Assembly: GCA_029891345.1 (NCBI GenBank)
Contig: CM056994.1
Location: 55,893,251-55,957,250 of the forward strand
Reading direction: 5' to 3'
Source of the DNA: Dryococelus australis
Taxonomy: Eukaryota; Arthropoda; Insecta; Phasmatodea; Phasmatidae
DNA: 64,000 nucleotides
Below the pieces are notes generated by a model, which saw only the letters and a program-made list of their open reading frames with translations, did no database searches and was not told the DNA's origin. The position numbers and the translations under genes are program-made. Below, piece after piece: positions 33,820 through 44,700 of the stretch (positions are counted from its first letter, which is position 1; every line of letters starts with the position of its first letter).

Positions 33820-34075
33820 GTGCCGCGGTGGTGTAGTGGTCAGACTACTCATCTACCACCTAGGCGAATCGGGTTCGATTCCCGGCGGGGGTCGCTCCTT
33901 GATTCTCGCATGTGGGAATCCTGCCGGACGATGCCGCTGGTTGGCGGGTTTTCTCGGGTATCTCCCGTTTCCCCAGCTCTTTCATTCCGGCGCCGCTCCA
34001 TACTCACCTCACTTCACCGTCATCGGCTCTCAAGACCTCGATGTTAAGAACCGCCCAAATCTCTCCACTCCACTT
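33820..34075 (+). mobile_element. SINE-1 copy, best preserved
   Basis: GTGCCGCGGTGGTGTAGTGG start, GGGTTCGATTCCCGGCGGGG B box intact, body 'GGACGATGCCGCTGGTTGGC', 'TCTCGGGTATCTCCCG', CTCACCTCACTTCACCGTC, tail TCAAGACCTCGATGTTAAGA then AATCTCTCCACTCC. Both Pol III boxes are intact, so this is the copy most likely to be recent. Confidence 0.9.
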
Positions 34076-35149
34076 TATACTGTAGAAAATGACACCTAGT
34101 CACGGAGGCCAGCTCAGCTCACTAGCTACCTATTGCCGTGAGAAAACACTTTCGAGCATTATCAAATGGCAGTCAGTTAAAACCCCTTCTCGCATAGCAC
34201 ACGCTATTGTGTGTACACGCATAGAAATAAATTAAATGCATGCGTGGAGTAAGTTATATAATCCACAATGTCGCTTTTAAAAAGAAAACCCCATCATCAC
34301 TCTTATTCACTCGCAACGTGCCGGTGACAAAAATATATTAACACAGAGAAAAATATTTTCAGTAGACTCCCATTTATAATGTTTCCATTTCCTTTTATCC
34401 CCGTAATGAAAGACCACAACCCATTGTCTGGAAATGCAAGCGCACTTCAAAAGTTAACTGCGGCGGGGAATATTCTACGATAATTGATGAAGATACAGAC
34501 TGACAGCTAGCTGCCGAGTCTCCCGCTCGCTTCAATTACAGGATTCAAAGTTGTAATCAAAACTATGCTTAGTCAAGTATTAGAAAGTGCAAATATAAAA
34601 CCGAACAGTAGGAATCCAAAGTACGACTGGTATCTCTAGCCAGCTCCATGGAATAAATGCAGAGAGAGACAATACAACTAAGCAGTGGGAGAAGAAATGC
34701 AGATGAATATAATAGTGATAATTGATCGCAAAACTCGGGGGGAAATAGCGAAAATAGGTAGGTGTCAAGTTAAAGCTCTACGGATACAAAAGAATACAAT
34801 CCTCTTCAAATAACTATTTCTTTGCGCAGGCATTATACAGGAAAGATGGCGCAGACTCAAGCTGTTTTTATTTTTCTTGTAAATTAGCAAACGTGCAAGA
34901 AAATTACGCTCGTCTCAATGCGAAAACTCGTAACATTTTTATTTTTTAAAATTTTTAATTATTAAGTCCCTATTTAATAAATTTGCTCTTGTTATTAATT
35001 ACGAGCATTAGCTATTCGCACGTTGAGGAATGCCTGAAGAAACAGACTCGAAAAAAAAAAAACATTCCGTGGTTTTTACGCCAATGCCGTTACACCCGAT
35101 TCAATACTGCTAAAAATAGGCTATTCGCCTCTTTTATTATCAATCGGGG
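34076..35149. other. No recognised feature
   Basis: AT-rich; an A-run at 35050. No supported gene. Confidence 0.5.
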
Positions 35150-35437
35150 TAGTAAAATTTCGCGAAAAGATTTCAAGACAAGTTAAACTTCAAAACACTG
35201 TAGTGTCGTTTACCTGTTTTGATTGGCTGAATTACTTTTTGATACGTGTTAACTCTCTGTACACGAATCACGTAAACGCAGTGCCGATGTTGCCGAATTC
35301 TGAGTGGCCGGGTCAAATGCGAATACGTCGCCTTCTCAAGTAGATAGCAACCAATGACAATAGACAAACTACAGTTGAGTGCTTATAGTGTCGAAGTCTA
35401 CACCGTACTCATTTTTTTTTTTCGCGAAAAATCACTA
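35150..35437. mobile_element. MITE-3 copy (subgroup 2)
   Basis: Ends TAGTAAAATTTCGCGAAAAG and, from the right, TAGTGATTTTTCGCGAAAAA. Core: TTTCAAGACAAGTTAAAC, TTTGATACGTGTTAACTC, GATGTTGCCGAATTCTGAG, CAACCAATGACAATAGAC. The same core is at 54343 and, reversed, at 63352. Confidence 0.82.
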
Positions 35438-35655
35438 GCTCTAATTATTAGGTAGACACCACACTTGACATCCCTATACCTGACAAGAACCTATCGTGAA
35501 AAGAGCGATGCTGTACTGACGCACAACACGGATGGTAGGAGCAGATAGAAAACAGAAACGAAGGTTTGTACATGTCTTGTTACAGCTGCTTACTTTACTG
35601 GGTACACGTATTCGTAAATATCTGGCATAACGCTGACAGAAACACAATGAGGCGT

Positions 35656-36070
35656 ATAGGCTGTTCACGATGAAATGAGCACTTTTCAAATCAACCTTAG
35701 AAAGATTTTTACTGCTCCTATCTGAATATATTTTAACGGGCACACTGATTAGCCCGCGCCCTTTAAAGTTGGTAACGATGGAGGGAAAGTAATTCCATAT
35801 AATAACGACAAATAAAAATTGTCAATTTGTGATAACTTAAATTACTTTTCCCCTTCACATTTTTTGGTGCATCGGAGTATAACAATTAGCAGATTTGTAA
35901 AGTATTTACTTCTCTAATAATTTCATAGTTTCACTTGACTAACGCGTGAATAAAGTGATGAGGCCCATGACAAAGCTAATTCTACATAAAGCGGAAGAGT
36001 ACACAACGTGCATACAAGTAGATCTAAAGCAGGGATTTCAAAAGTGCTCATTTTACCGTGAACAGCCTAC
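35656..36070 (+). mobile_element. MITE-1 copy, complete
   Basis: TATAGGCTGTTCACGATGAA and TTTTACCGTGAACAGCCTA ends with complete core. A short frame (35946-36164) resembles the one at 7765 because both lie in the same repeat. Confidence 0.9.
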
Positions 36071-37104
36071 ACAAAAAGAAATTTTCATTACCGGAGATTA
36101 CAAAAAAAAAAAAAAAATACCGTTTTATGTACAGGCACGCTGTTTCTTTACTCCCCCGGCTTGACCTGCGGGTTCCTGCAGCAGACGTGTCCTCCAGTAA
36201 TAATCATTTTTATGTTCCAACAGCAACAAAAATGTAGAATGTCACGACGGCAGGGACGCTGGCCTGGCGATGTCGGCCGACACCCCGGGGACAGAGAGTT
36301 GGTGCTTGTTTGAGACACGCCGTCGCCAACATAGGACAGAAAGCAATTAGAGCTGGAGGTGATGCGGGCAGCGAGTGATGGGACAAGTCGTGGAACCCCC
36401 TTACACTGGCAGGGGGGGGGGGGGCAGGCTATTTCTGGACCAGAGGCGCACAGCACGAGGACGGAATGGAATTAGTGGGCGCCAAACGGCGAGCGCACGG
36501 GGAGAAAGGGTTAAAAACGACATCGCAGCTACGAACCCGGGGGTGAAGGGGATGAAATAAAACAAAGCTGCTACCATCTGGGCCTGGGATGAAGACAGGG
36601 GTGGTCCCTGAAGCGACGCCGACTGTTTCTGGATACCGCAGGAGGGAAGAGGGGGAAGATCCGGTAGGCAGAAGGTAAAGGAACGGTCGCCACTAATCCA
36701 ATAACGTATCGTACTTTACTCCTGGTATATTTCCATTCACGGCATGTTCAATTTTTTCCTGTCAAATTCTGAAAATAGGTAACCAGTCTATGTACTAACG
36801 CCGTTTTAAGTCTGCCTTGTCGGCTGCTGTAATCGAATAATTGTAAGTTTCTCAGTGATTACGACACAAAGGACTCTCTGTTTAAGTAATAATCAGATAA
36901 TTTAAAAATTACTAAATGAGTGAAATCATTATTAACAGGCATAGCTAGTTCATTTAGTAGAGAATTTTCATAAAATATATTTTGTAATGCAGAAGCATTG
37001 CCCCTTGAAAGGAAATAGAAGTGGTGTTGGAGGACTAGCAAAGTGAACAACAGCAGAATGAAATGAGAACTGGCACAACTGGACGCTGGATGCGGAGCTG
37101 CGGT
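36071..37104. other. No gene; GC-rich middle with G-run
   Basis: A-run at 36100-36116, GC-rich 36150-36660 with a G-run at 36410-36423. Frames on both strands look compositional. Confidence 0.45.
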
Positions 37105-37892
37105 GCCACAGGGCCATCTTGGATGACGCCACGCTGAAACTTCATGCTCTATCATTTCTCGCCAATGGCATTCATCTTGTTTTTTTCATTCGGAATTTCC
37201 CTTTCCCCCTTTTTTCCTTATTCCCAACCTCTTGCACTATCATCCCACTTAGTTTTTTCCTGCTATATCATTCAACTTGTTTTTTTCCTGCTCTATTATT
37301 CCACTTGGTTTTTATGATCGGTCACTCCACTTGTTCTTTTCATGCTTTGTCATTCCATTTAGGTTTTCTCATGCTCTATCATTCCACCCTTATTTTCTCG
37401 TGATCTACCATTCCTTTTTGTCTCTCTCCCACCCCTCTTCTCTTTCTCTCTTGCCCTCTACATCCTCCATATTGAACGTTACATTGTCCCCATCGTCTGC
37501 TGTAGGCGGCCATCATAAATTCTCGTGCCTACCACCAGAATGTGCAGTTTTCAAGTTCTACAGTTTGCTGCTAGGAACGCTGGTATCGGTGCGGCCATCT
37601 TGCGTTGGTAATCACGTCACCTGCACGGGTGCGCTGACATCGGAGTATTTAATTCTACTGGTGGCCGCTAGGAGCGCTGGAATTTTTTCAGTTGGTTGTT
37701 TCGGAACTCAAAAAATGCCGAAGGCGCGTGGGATAATTCTGGTGCCTCTTGGGGTGCCAGTCGAGCGTCCTGACCACAAGAATATGGGGACATCTAGCAA
37801 AGGATGATATTTAATGTCGAATACATATACATCCCATCCCGTCACTGAGAAAAAAAATTTGGGCAGGCTGCGACTTTATATAAAAGTTATAT
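37105..37892 (-). repeat. Left arm of 2.4-kb inverted duplication (tRNA-headed repeat)
   Basis: Contains GGCCATCTTGG, a CT-rich minisatellite of 'CATGCTCTATCATTCCACTT'-like units (37140-37440), 'AGTTCTACAGTTTGCTGC', 'TTGGTAATCACGTCACCTGC', 'GGAACTCAAAAAATGCCG' and, on the minus strand, a decayed tRNA-like head at about 37700-37800 (GTGGTCAGGACGCTCGACTG). It ends with GCGACTTTATATAAAAGTTA. All of this recurs inverted at 38564-39512. Overlapping frames up to 176 codons are artefacts of the repeat. Confidence 0.75.
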
Positions 37893-38563
37893 GAAAATTA
37901 TAATATATAAGTAATATAAGGAATCAATATGCACCAATTTGTAAGGAGGGATGTGTGTGGGTGGTGGTGGGAGAGCAGTGGAGCTGGCGATTGGTCTGTA
38001 ACTGTGTGTGTGTGGAGCGGAGGAGAAACTGTAAGCAGGAGTGAGTAACCACTGGGTGAGACACTGGTGATGGCGGGAGGAGATGCGGTTGTTGGTAAAT
38101 GTTTTATAAAAATGTCTATCTACTTCCTTCACACTTTTTTTAACACACACACACATACACACTTTTTTTTTCTATATCAGGTATCAACATCCTTGTGAGC
38201 AAGCATGCTGAAGTGTGCTCGTAAGTAGTTTTCAATCCTTCAGCTCGTAGCCAAAGTTGTTTGAAACATCTTTGCATGCGGAGCGGCCGGCGCGGCTAGC
38301 TCGGGCCGGCTTCGTTCCGCACACGCAATAGTTGCCGTTACACAGGCGCGCGGACAGTCGGCCAGCATGCGCGCTAAGCACGTACGTCGTGCGTGCAGCG
38401 TAATTATGTACATAGCTTTATTTGCTTATGAATTCTTATATATTACTTTTATATAAAGCCATTAGTAGGAGGCTAGTGGCGGTGGGTGCGAGCGAACGGC
38501 CTACAGCTATTTATTTTTTATGGTATTGTATCTAAGGCGTTTATACATTTTTTAGATTTTTTA
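37893..38563. other. Spacer of the inverted duplication
   Basis: Includes a GC-rich patch (38275-38400), a short CA tract and a second TTTTATATAAAGCC. No gene. Confidence 0.5.
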
Positions 38564-39512
38564 ATATAACTTTTATATAAAGTTGCGGCATTGCCTTTTA
38601 TTATACACAGTTAGAATTTGTATATTCAGCAGTTGTGATAAAATAACCACATTCTCTTTGACAATGCGAGTTCGTAGACATAGTGCTCGATACATTTATA
38701 AATGTAAGTATTAAAAAGTTAAATTTATAATAACTAAAAATGAAATTCATAACTGTTGCAAGATTTTACATGTATTCGACATTAAATACCCTCTTTTTCC
38801 TAGATGCTCCGGCGATCTAGTGATCAGGACGCTCGGCTGAAGACCCAAGGAATGCGGGAACGATCCCACGCACCTCCGGCATTTTTTGAGTTCCGAAACA
38901 ACTAACTTAAAAAAAAATCCCGCATTCCTAGCAGCCGTCGGTAGAACTAAACCCTCTGATGTCAGCGCACTCCCGCAGGTGACGTGATTACCAACACAAG
39001 ACGGCCACACCGATAGCAGCACTCCTAGCCAAGAACAGTAGAACTTGAGATCTGCAAACTCTGGTGGTGGGGTGCGAGAATTGAAGATGTCCGCCTGTAG
39101 AAGACAACAGCGACAAGGGAACATCTAATATGGAGTATGTAAAAGGCAAGAGAGAGAAGGGGCGGGAGAGAGAAAAGGGGCGGGAGAGAGAAAAGAAGGG
39201 GTGGGAGAGAGAAAAGAAGGAATGATAGAAGGCAATAGAGAGAGAAAAGGTGTGGGAGAGAGACGAGGAGGAATGATAGAGCATGTGAAAACCTATATTG
39301 AATGATAGAGCATGAGAAAACCAAGTGGAATGACGGAGAAAGATAAAACCGCGTGGAATGATAGAGCAGGAGAAAACCAAGTGGAATGATAGAGCAGGAG
39401 AAAACCAAGTGGAATGATAGAGCAGGAAAAAACCAAGTGGAATGATAGAGCAGCATGTTGGAAATAGGGAAAAAGGAAAATTTCTGAGGAGAAACAAGAT
39501 GGCCGCCGTGGA
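38564..39512 (+). repeat. Right arm of 2.4-kb inverted duplication (tRNA-headed repeat)
   Basis: Starts ATATAACTTTTATATAAAGT, the inverse of 37870-37892. The tRNA-like head is clear on the plus strand at about 38803-38880: GATCTAGTGATCAGGACGCT (A-box region) and GGGAACGATCCCACGC (B-box region). Then TTTTTTGAGTTCCGAAACAA, TGACGTGATTACCAACACAA, the GA-rich minisatellite and AACAAGATGGCCGCCG. Similarity to the left arm is evident by eye over about 750 bp; the part between 38587 and 38755 is more diverged. Confidence 0.75.
39120..39450 (+). repeat. GA-rich minisatellite, about 28-bp unit
   Basis: Units of the form GGAATGATAGAGCAGGAG then AAAACCAAGT are nearly perfect from 39296 to 39445 and grade into GGGAGAGAGAAAAG units toward 39150. 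The same motif, inverted and more diverged, is in the left arm and at 43430-43560. Confidence 0.85.
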
Positions 39513-40877
39513 GCCGCGGCTCTACTGCCAGGAGCCAGGTGTGCCAGCTCTTCCCTATTTCATTTTACTAACAACGTCCAGTCATAACAGTTTTTTTGTA
39601 CCGGAATCCGTTTGTCTCGACGTCTTTATAACCCTGAATGCGGTTATCGGTACGTATCATGTCCACGTGGCGAGAAGGCCACGACTGTGAGTGTTCCACT
39701 CTCACCTGCTGCACCACTCAGAATTCAACGAACGTGGTCCGGAGCCCACTATAACCAAAGCAGACCACCTGTAACTTAAGGTGAGAATTTATATTAACTT
39801 CGGCGTCGGGCGGAGGTGTACTTAAACCGACGCCACCAAATAAACGACCAGCCACCTCGTTCAGCTACTCCGATAATATTCGTTTCCATTTTGAACATCA
39901 GAGACGAAGTTAATATTTCGGATTATAACTTGTATCTGCAGAAAGACGTGTCACACTACTCTCAAATAAAATAATGCAATTATTTGTACATACAGCTACC
40001 ACCGGTAATGCAAGACATCCTTTGACGATAAATTCTAAAACAAAATGTGCTATTCGATGCTCACTTTATCAAGGAAAAAAGTTCAATTAAATAAGAACAG
40101 TGTCAGCAACTTTCCTCAACAGATACCTTGAATTATTAACCAAGGTATTAGTAATCTAATTTAAATGACTGGCCACAACAAATATTTTGCAACATCTTTA
40201 AGTATACAAGTCTGACGATTATTGTTATCAATTTTTATAATCAATAAACTCTCCCCCGATATCACATAGCTTCTTCGCAACGCCTTTGTAAATTGTATTG
40301 ATTTTCGGATTCAAAACTCATCGGCTAAGATACATTTTTTTAAAGCGCAGGACTGGTTTACTTGCAATGAGAACTGATTATTTTGTCCTAGGTGCTCTAC
40401 ACTAGAAGCTGGGATCGAACCAGCAACCCGACTCGCGCTGACCGCATCAGAATGTTAACGCCCCCCCCCCCTTTTTTTTCCCGGTGCGCCCGCAAGCCAG
40501 TTCCTCCGTGATCCCTGGAGGCCAACAGCATCCTGCTGCTGGACCACAAATCTTCCCGCCCTTATCTCCCAGCTCTTCGGAGCCGCCAACCCGCTCCCCT
40601 TCACGGCGTTAACAAGACGTCCCATGGCGACCGTCAAGAGCCCGTCTTCTCTTGCTCGCGGGACGGACCCTATTTTGGCTTCTCCTCTGTCAACCGCGTC
40701 GCACTTCCCGCTTCCTTCCTCAGCACCGACGCCAGTCAGCTAACATAACATGCTAGTCCTTACAACTAGAGATCAACTAAACCAGTATTTCTCAGGAACA
40801 CCCCGTACCTGTTCCTGTTCCCAGTCGATACCCGTTGCTAATACCTGTTATTCAGAATACCTGTTAGGGTAAAGGCC
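39513..40877. other. No gene; GC-rich block and SINE-like scrap
   Basis: A minus-strand B-box-like GGTTCGATCCCAGC at about 40408-40421 may be a tRNA-derived fragment. A C-run then T-run is at 40459-40479, followed by GC-rich DNA to 40740. Short repeats of ATACCTGTTA lie at 40840-40866. Confidence 0.4.
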
Positions 40878-41436
40878 CTTACACAATTGAAAACTTTAAC
40901 ATTTGACTTTACAGTTGTTTTCCGACATGATGTTTCTTATGGAGCTTGACACAATGGAACTGTGAAAGGCAAAGCCAAGCACTCTTGACTTTACGATTTC
41001 GAAAAGTTGAAATTATAAGTCAAAGTCAAGTTGCCATTTTGCCGAGAATATAACAGAGGTTAAGTGGAAAGTGTGTTATTTTATTGTAGGGCGATTTCAA
41101 TCTCGGTATACTAAACAAAGATCATCTTAAATTAAATAAATGGCAAACAAAGATAATGCGAAGAGGAAATATATGAATTGGCATATTTTAATAAAGTAAA
41201 CTTTTGAAATAAACTTTAAATATAATTTAAAGCTTATTTTAAAAAAAAAGGTACATAAAATGCATTCCTGGATGATATAATTATTTATATAGCAAGATAC
41301 ACATTTTTACGAAGCTGGCAGAACCGATGTTCAATTGTCTAAACTCTGACTTTACAATTAATTATATTGTGTATTGGTGGTTTCGTCCGAGGAAAGGAAA
41401 CGTAAAGTCAAATAGTAAAGTTTTCTATTGTATAAG
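40878..41436. mobile_element. MITE-6 (559 bp)
   Basis: Left end CTTACACAATTGAAAACTTT then AACATTTGACTTTAC; right end from outside CTTATACAATAGAAAACTTT then ACTATTTGACTTTAC. That gives inverted repeats of about 35 bp with three to four mismatches. A TGACTTTAC motif is repeated further inside. The flanks on both sides carry AATACCTGTTATT, so it may have inserted into another repeat. Confidence 0.8.
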
Positions 41437-41708
41437 AAGCTTAAGCAGTGTGCTGGGCCGCGTTGTTTCACTATCTCATCTCGTTCTCGAATACCTGTTA
41501 TTAGCCATGTACGGGTCTGATCTATTTCGCTACCTCTATGTAGCGCACATCCTCCTGGTAGTTGGATTCTTTGAACTACTTTCTGAAAATACTAAAAAAA
41601 AACTATTTTTAAGTCGGCAGTATTAAAAAAAAAATACATATATGAAACACACACGTCTCGGGTGTTTCTTTCACATCAGACAAATAAGGTGTACCCGTCG
41701 GGCATTAT
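41437..41708. other. Flank of MITE-6
   Basis: AATACCTGTTATTAGCC at 41490 mirrors the left flank; otherwise unassigned. Confidence 0.4.
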
Positions 41709-41804
41709 GATTGTCATACCAGGGAAACATGACACACAAGTAGGCTATATGTGAGGAGGTATACCTCCTCGCGTCTCATGTTCTCCTGGTAGGACAGTGA
41801 CAAT
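41709..41804. repeat. Imperfect hairpin, about 95 bp
   Basis: ATTGTCATACCAGGGAAACA then TGACAC pairs with the inverse of TGTTCTCCTGGTAGGACAGT then GACAAT. The loop side is a near-perfect GAGGAGGTATACCTCCTC palindrome at 41754-41771. It could be a foldback or a small-RNA precursor shape. Confidence 0.65.
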
Positions 41805-43344
41805 TTCCCGGCGACTGTTACAGTCGCAGTGTAGGGACATAAAAGAACACAAAACAGTTCTCAGCTCTCAGATCCCACTGATCAGCCCGAACGGAACAGT
41901 TTGCAAGGAACTGGGGCTTTCCACACGATCAGTCCAACTCTCACTTCCGACTGACCAGTCCGGGATATACATCAATCTTGATAGTGGAGATCTTGCTGTT
42001 TGTTAGATGTGTCTTCGTGCTGTTAGCATGGCCGAAACAGTGTACATGCCGCAATCGTTGTAAATCGGAGACGATACAGGAAGTTAAAAAAGAAAAGCGT
42101 TATGATAATCAGATACAATTTACTTTACACACTTCACACACATTCTTGCTCTCGCTATGAGTCGATATGTTATGTATTTGCACAAAATCTTAATTTTCGC
42201 AGAAATATAAAATTACAGTTGGACAATGATGTTACTCATCGACTCTACGCAGCGGACTGACGGACTGGTACTTTTTGTACTGGTCTCCCACCCACTTTCC
42301 CATCACATGTCAGTTCGGCTTGGCGGGTTCTAACAGTCCGCAGTCCTGTTTGATGGAAATCCACAAGTCATCAGTTCGTCACGGCAGACCGTCCTTGCAC
42401 ACACACACGAGAGTTCGCACTGTTCAGTTTAGACTACAGACTGTCAGTTCCGACTTCCCATGTGTGACGAGCTTACACTACCATATTAGTGAGGCGGTTA
42501 TTCACAACATATTACAACGGTAGTAACGGTTTACTGAATTTTATCGTATATTCATTGCGTAAATCACTTATAAATTATTCGAATGTACAGCATTCACGAT
42601 CTATATATTTGATTCGGTTTATCCAAGTATTAAGATAGCTTATTTGGTTTTAATCCTAAACTGTTATATATTCTTCTACATAAATATTCATCTTGCAGCA
42701 CGGTGGGCGGAAATGCAATACAAAAACACGCATTGTATTGCGAGTAATTAATTTTAGCCGTTTTTATCCACGGGCTACGCACGTACTTCTCGTGAAGACT
42801 AGTAAGCTAAATCTGGACCGAACTTTTAACCATTCCTGAAGAAGCCTTAGAAAATCTGTGGCCAAATGCGGACTCCAGCCCGTAACTTTTCGGCGGACTT
42901 AAATCCCGTGACTTTTCAATTGCCAGTCGGAGACTCTAAATTGCACGCACTGCAGCAAAAACCTTAATTTTATTTTTGCGTTCTATTCTTATATTCTTGT
43001 CTTTTACCCTAGTAGCATTTCTGCGTTACCGCTCACCAGTGCAGTCAAATCTCCATTGTAAGACGAGCACGACCATTCTGTGCAAGTAGAGGAGTTCCGT
43101 TCAATGTTCAGTGAATGCACGCGATGCTGTGTTAACTCAGATTATCACAATGATAATCTCTTGCTCGTCTTGTGTTTCTCCGCTCCTGTCTTACATGTTA
43201 GATCTGTACACTCGGACTGCAAGCTACTACAAAAGCACACGTCCATGCACAAAACCTTTGTTTGCCTCAATGCTAATACTTTTTACTACAATGCGAGTAG
43301 TAGGAAAATAGGGTTTCCTGGGCAAGGGTTGGGAGTAAAGGCAC
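41805..43344. other. No gene recognised
   Basis: Recurring CAGTCC/GGACTG words between 41860 and 42440 hint at a decayed repeat. No domain-bearing frame. Confidence 0.4.
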
Positions 43345-43860
43345 CGCCGCTATATTCAATCCGCCCATCTTGTTTCCATCGGACATCTTATTTCTCGTCG
43401 CTATATAGTTTCCGTTCGCCATTTTGTTTTCCACTTCATGCCCTATTATTCAATCTTGCCTCTCTCATTTCATCTTGTTTCTTTATGCTATGTCATTCCA
43501 TCTTGTCTCTCTCTCTCATTCCATCTTGTCTATTTCCTTTTTCCTCCATATTCTCTCTCTTGTCGCCTTCTTTGTCCGCCATCTACGTAGTTCCCTCGCT
43601 GCCTGCTAGGGGCGCTGGTGTGAGTCCTCCTTCTGGTTTACTGTAGTTCTTTCATCGTCTGCTAGGAGATGCTGGTCTGTGCCACAGTTATCCGCCATCT
43701 TGTTTACTGTAGTTTAAGTCGTCGAGCGACAACCAGGAGCGCTGTTATTTTTCGCAGAGCTCAAAATAGCTTGCGGAGGGAGGCGGGATCGAACTGCCGG
43801 ACCTTGCGGTCGCTGCCATGGGTGACGCCTTTGCAAACAGAGCTGCCAGGAGCAAGAGTT
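43345..43860 (-). repeat. tRNA-headed repeat, third copy
   Basis: Starts with CCGCCCATCTTGTTTCC-type units, then CT-rich ATTCCATCTTGTCTCT units (43430-43545), 'GCTGCCTGCTAGGGGCGCTG' repeated as 'CGTCTGCTAGGAGATGCTG', TTTTCGCAGAGCTCAAAATAG and a minus-strand tRNA-like head with AGTTCGATCCCGCC (43785-43798). Same part order as the left arm at 37105-37892, but strongly diverged. Confidence 0.6.
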
Positions 43861-44148
43861 TGAATGAAGTATATGTGATTACGGTTATACGGGGAGAAAA
43901 AAGATGACAAAAAAAATTAGAAATGTTATATTTTAAAATTAAATATATATATTCTAAAAGTAACTATACTTCCCCCAATGCATAAAGCAAAATGATTAAA
44001 TGTATGTACACACAAAAATAAGAAAAACATGTTTAACAAATATAGATATTCATTAATAATTTACAAAAAAACACTGAAGTTGTGGATTTGGTATTTTAAT
44101 TAATTTTTAATCAATTCCATTTAACTCAAAAAATTAGAGATGTAAATG
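43861..44148. other. AT-rich, no feature
   Basis: Nothing supported. Confidence 0.5.
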
Positions 44149-44700
44149 TATCAAGCGACGGGTCTAAGAACTCGTATTTTCAAAGATAATTAGATTATGA
44201 TGTCACAAATATCAATTACGTAAAGCATAATTTTATTAATAAAAGTTATGTATTTATTCAATCTTTTTATTTGACTTATAAAATTAACAGTCATATGTGT
44301 ATCAAGTAATGTGTCTATGAACTCGTATTTTCAAGAAGAAATCGATTGTGGGATCACAACAGCAAAATATGCAAAGCATAATTTTAACAAAATAAAAGTT
44401 ATGTATTTCATTTTATACATTTTTATTTAAATTTTACAAACAAGTGTATCGAGTGATGTGTCTACAGATTCGTATTTTTTAGACAGGTAAGAATATGTCG
44501 TCAGAAAATATGATTATGTGACTACAACCAGTGCCATATTGGATTTTATAAGCATATGAATGTATTAGTAAATATATCGAGTGTTATATATTTTCGGGAT
44601 TACGTTTTCAAGCCAATTACTAAAGTACATTATGAACTCTCATTATTCGGACTTTTTTTGACGCCATATGGAATTTAGTAGGCTTAGAAGTAATTTCTTT
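44149..44700 (+). repeat. Degenerate tandem repeat, four units
   Basis: Unit starts at 44149, 44300, 44447 and 44575 (TATCAAGCGACGGGTCTAAG; TATCAAGTAATGTGTCTATG; TATCGAGTGATGTGTCTACA; TATCGAGTGTTATATATTTT). 'GAACTCGTATTTTCAA' and 'GCATAATTTTA..AATAAAAGTTATGTATTT' recur in the first two. Spacing is 151, 147 and 128 bp. Satellite-like, old. Confidence 0.65.

Noticed and set aside
37277..37807. 176-codon frame and its 169- and 143-codon counterparts at 38988-39497
   Set aside because: They lie entirely in the CT/GA minisatellite and body of the inverted repeat; the repetitive Phe/Ser/Leu peptide reflects base composition.
43080..43646. 188-codon frame, the longest in the window
   Set aside because: It runs through the CT-rich tRNA-headed repeat; no domain is recognisable.
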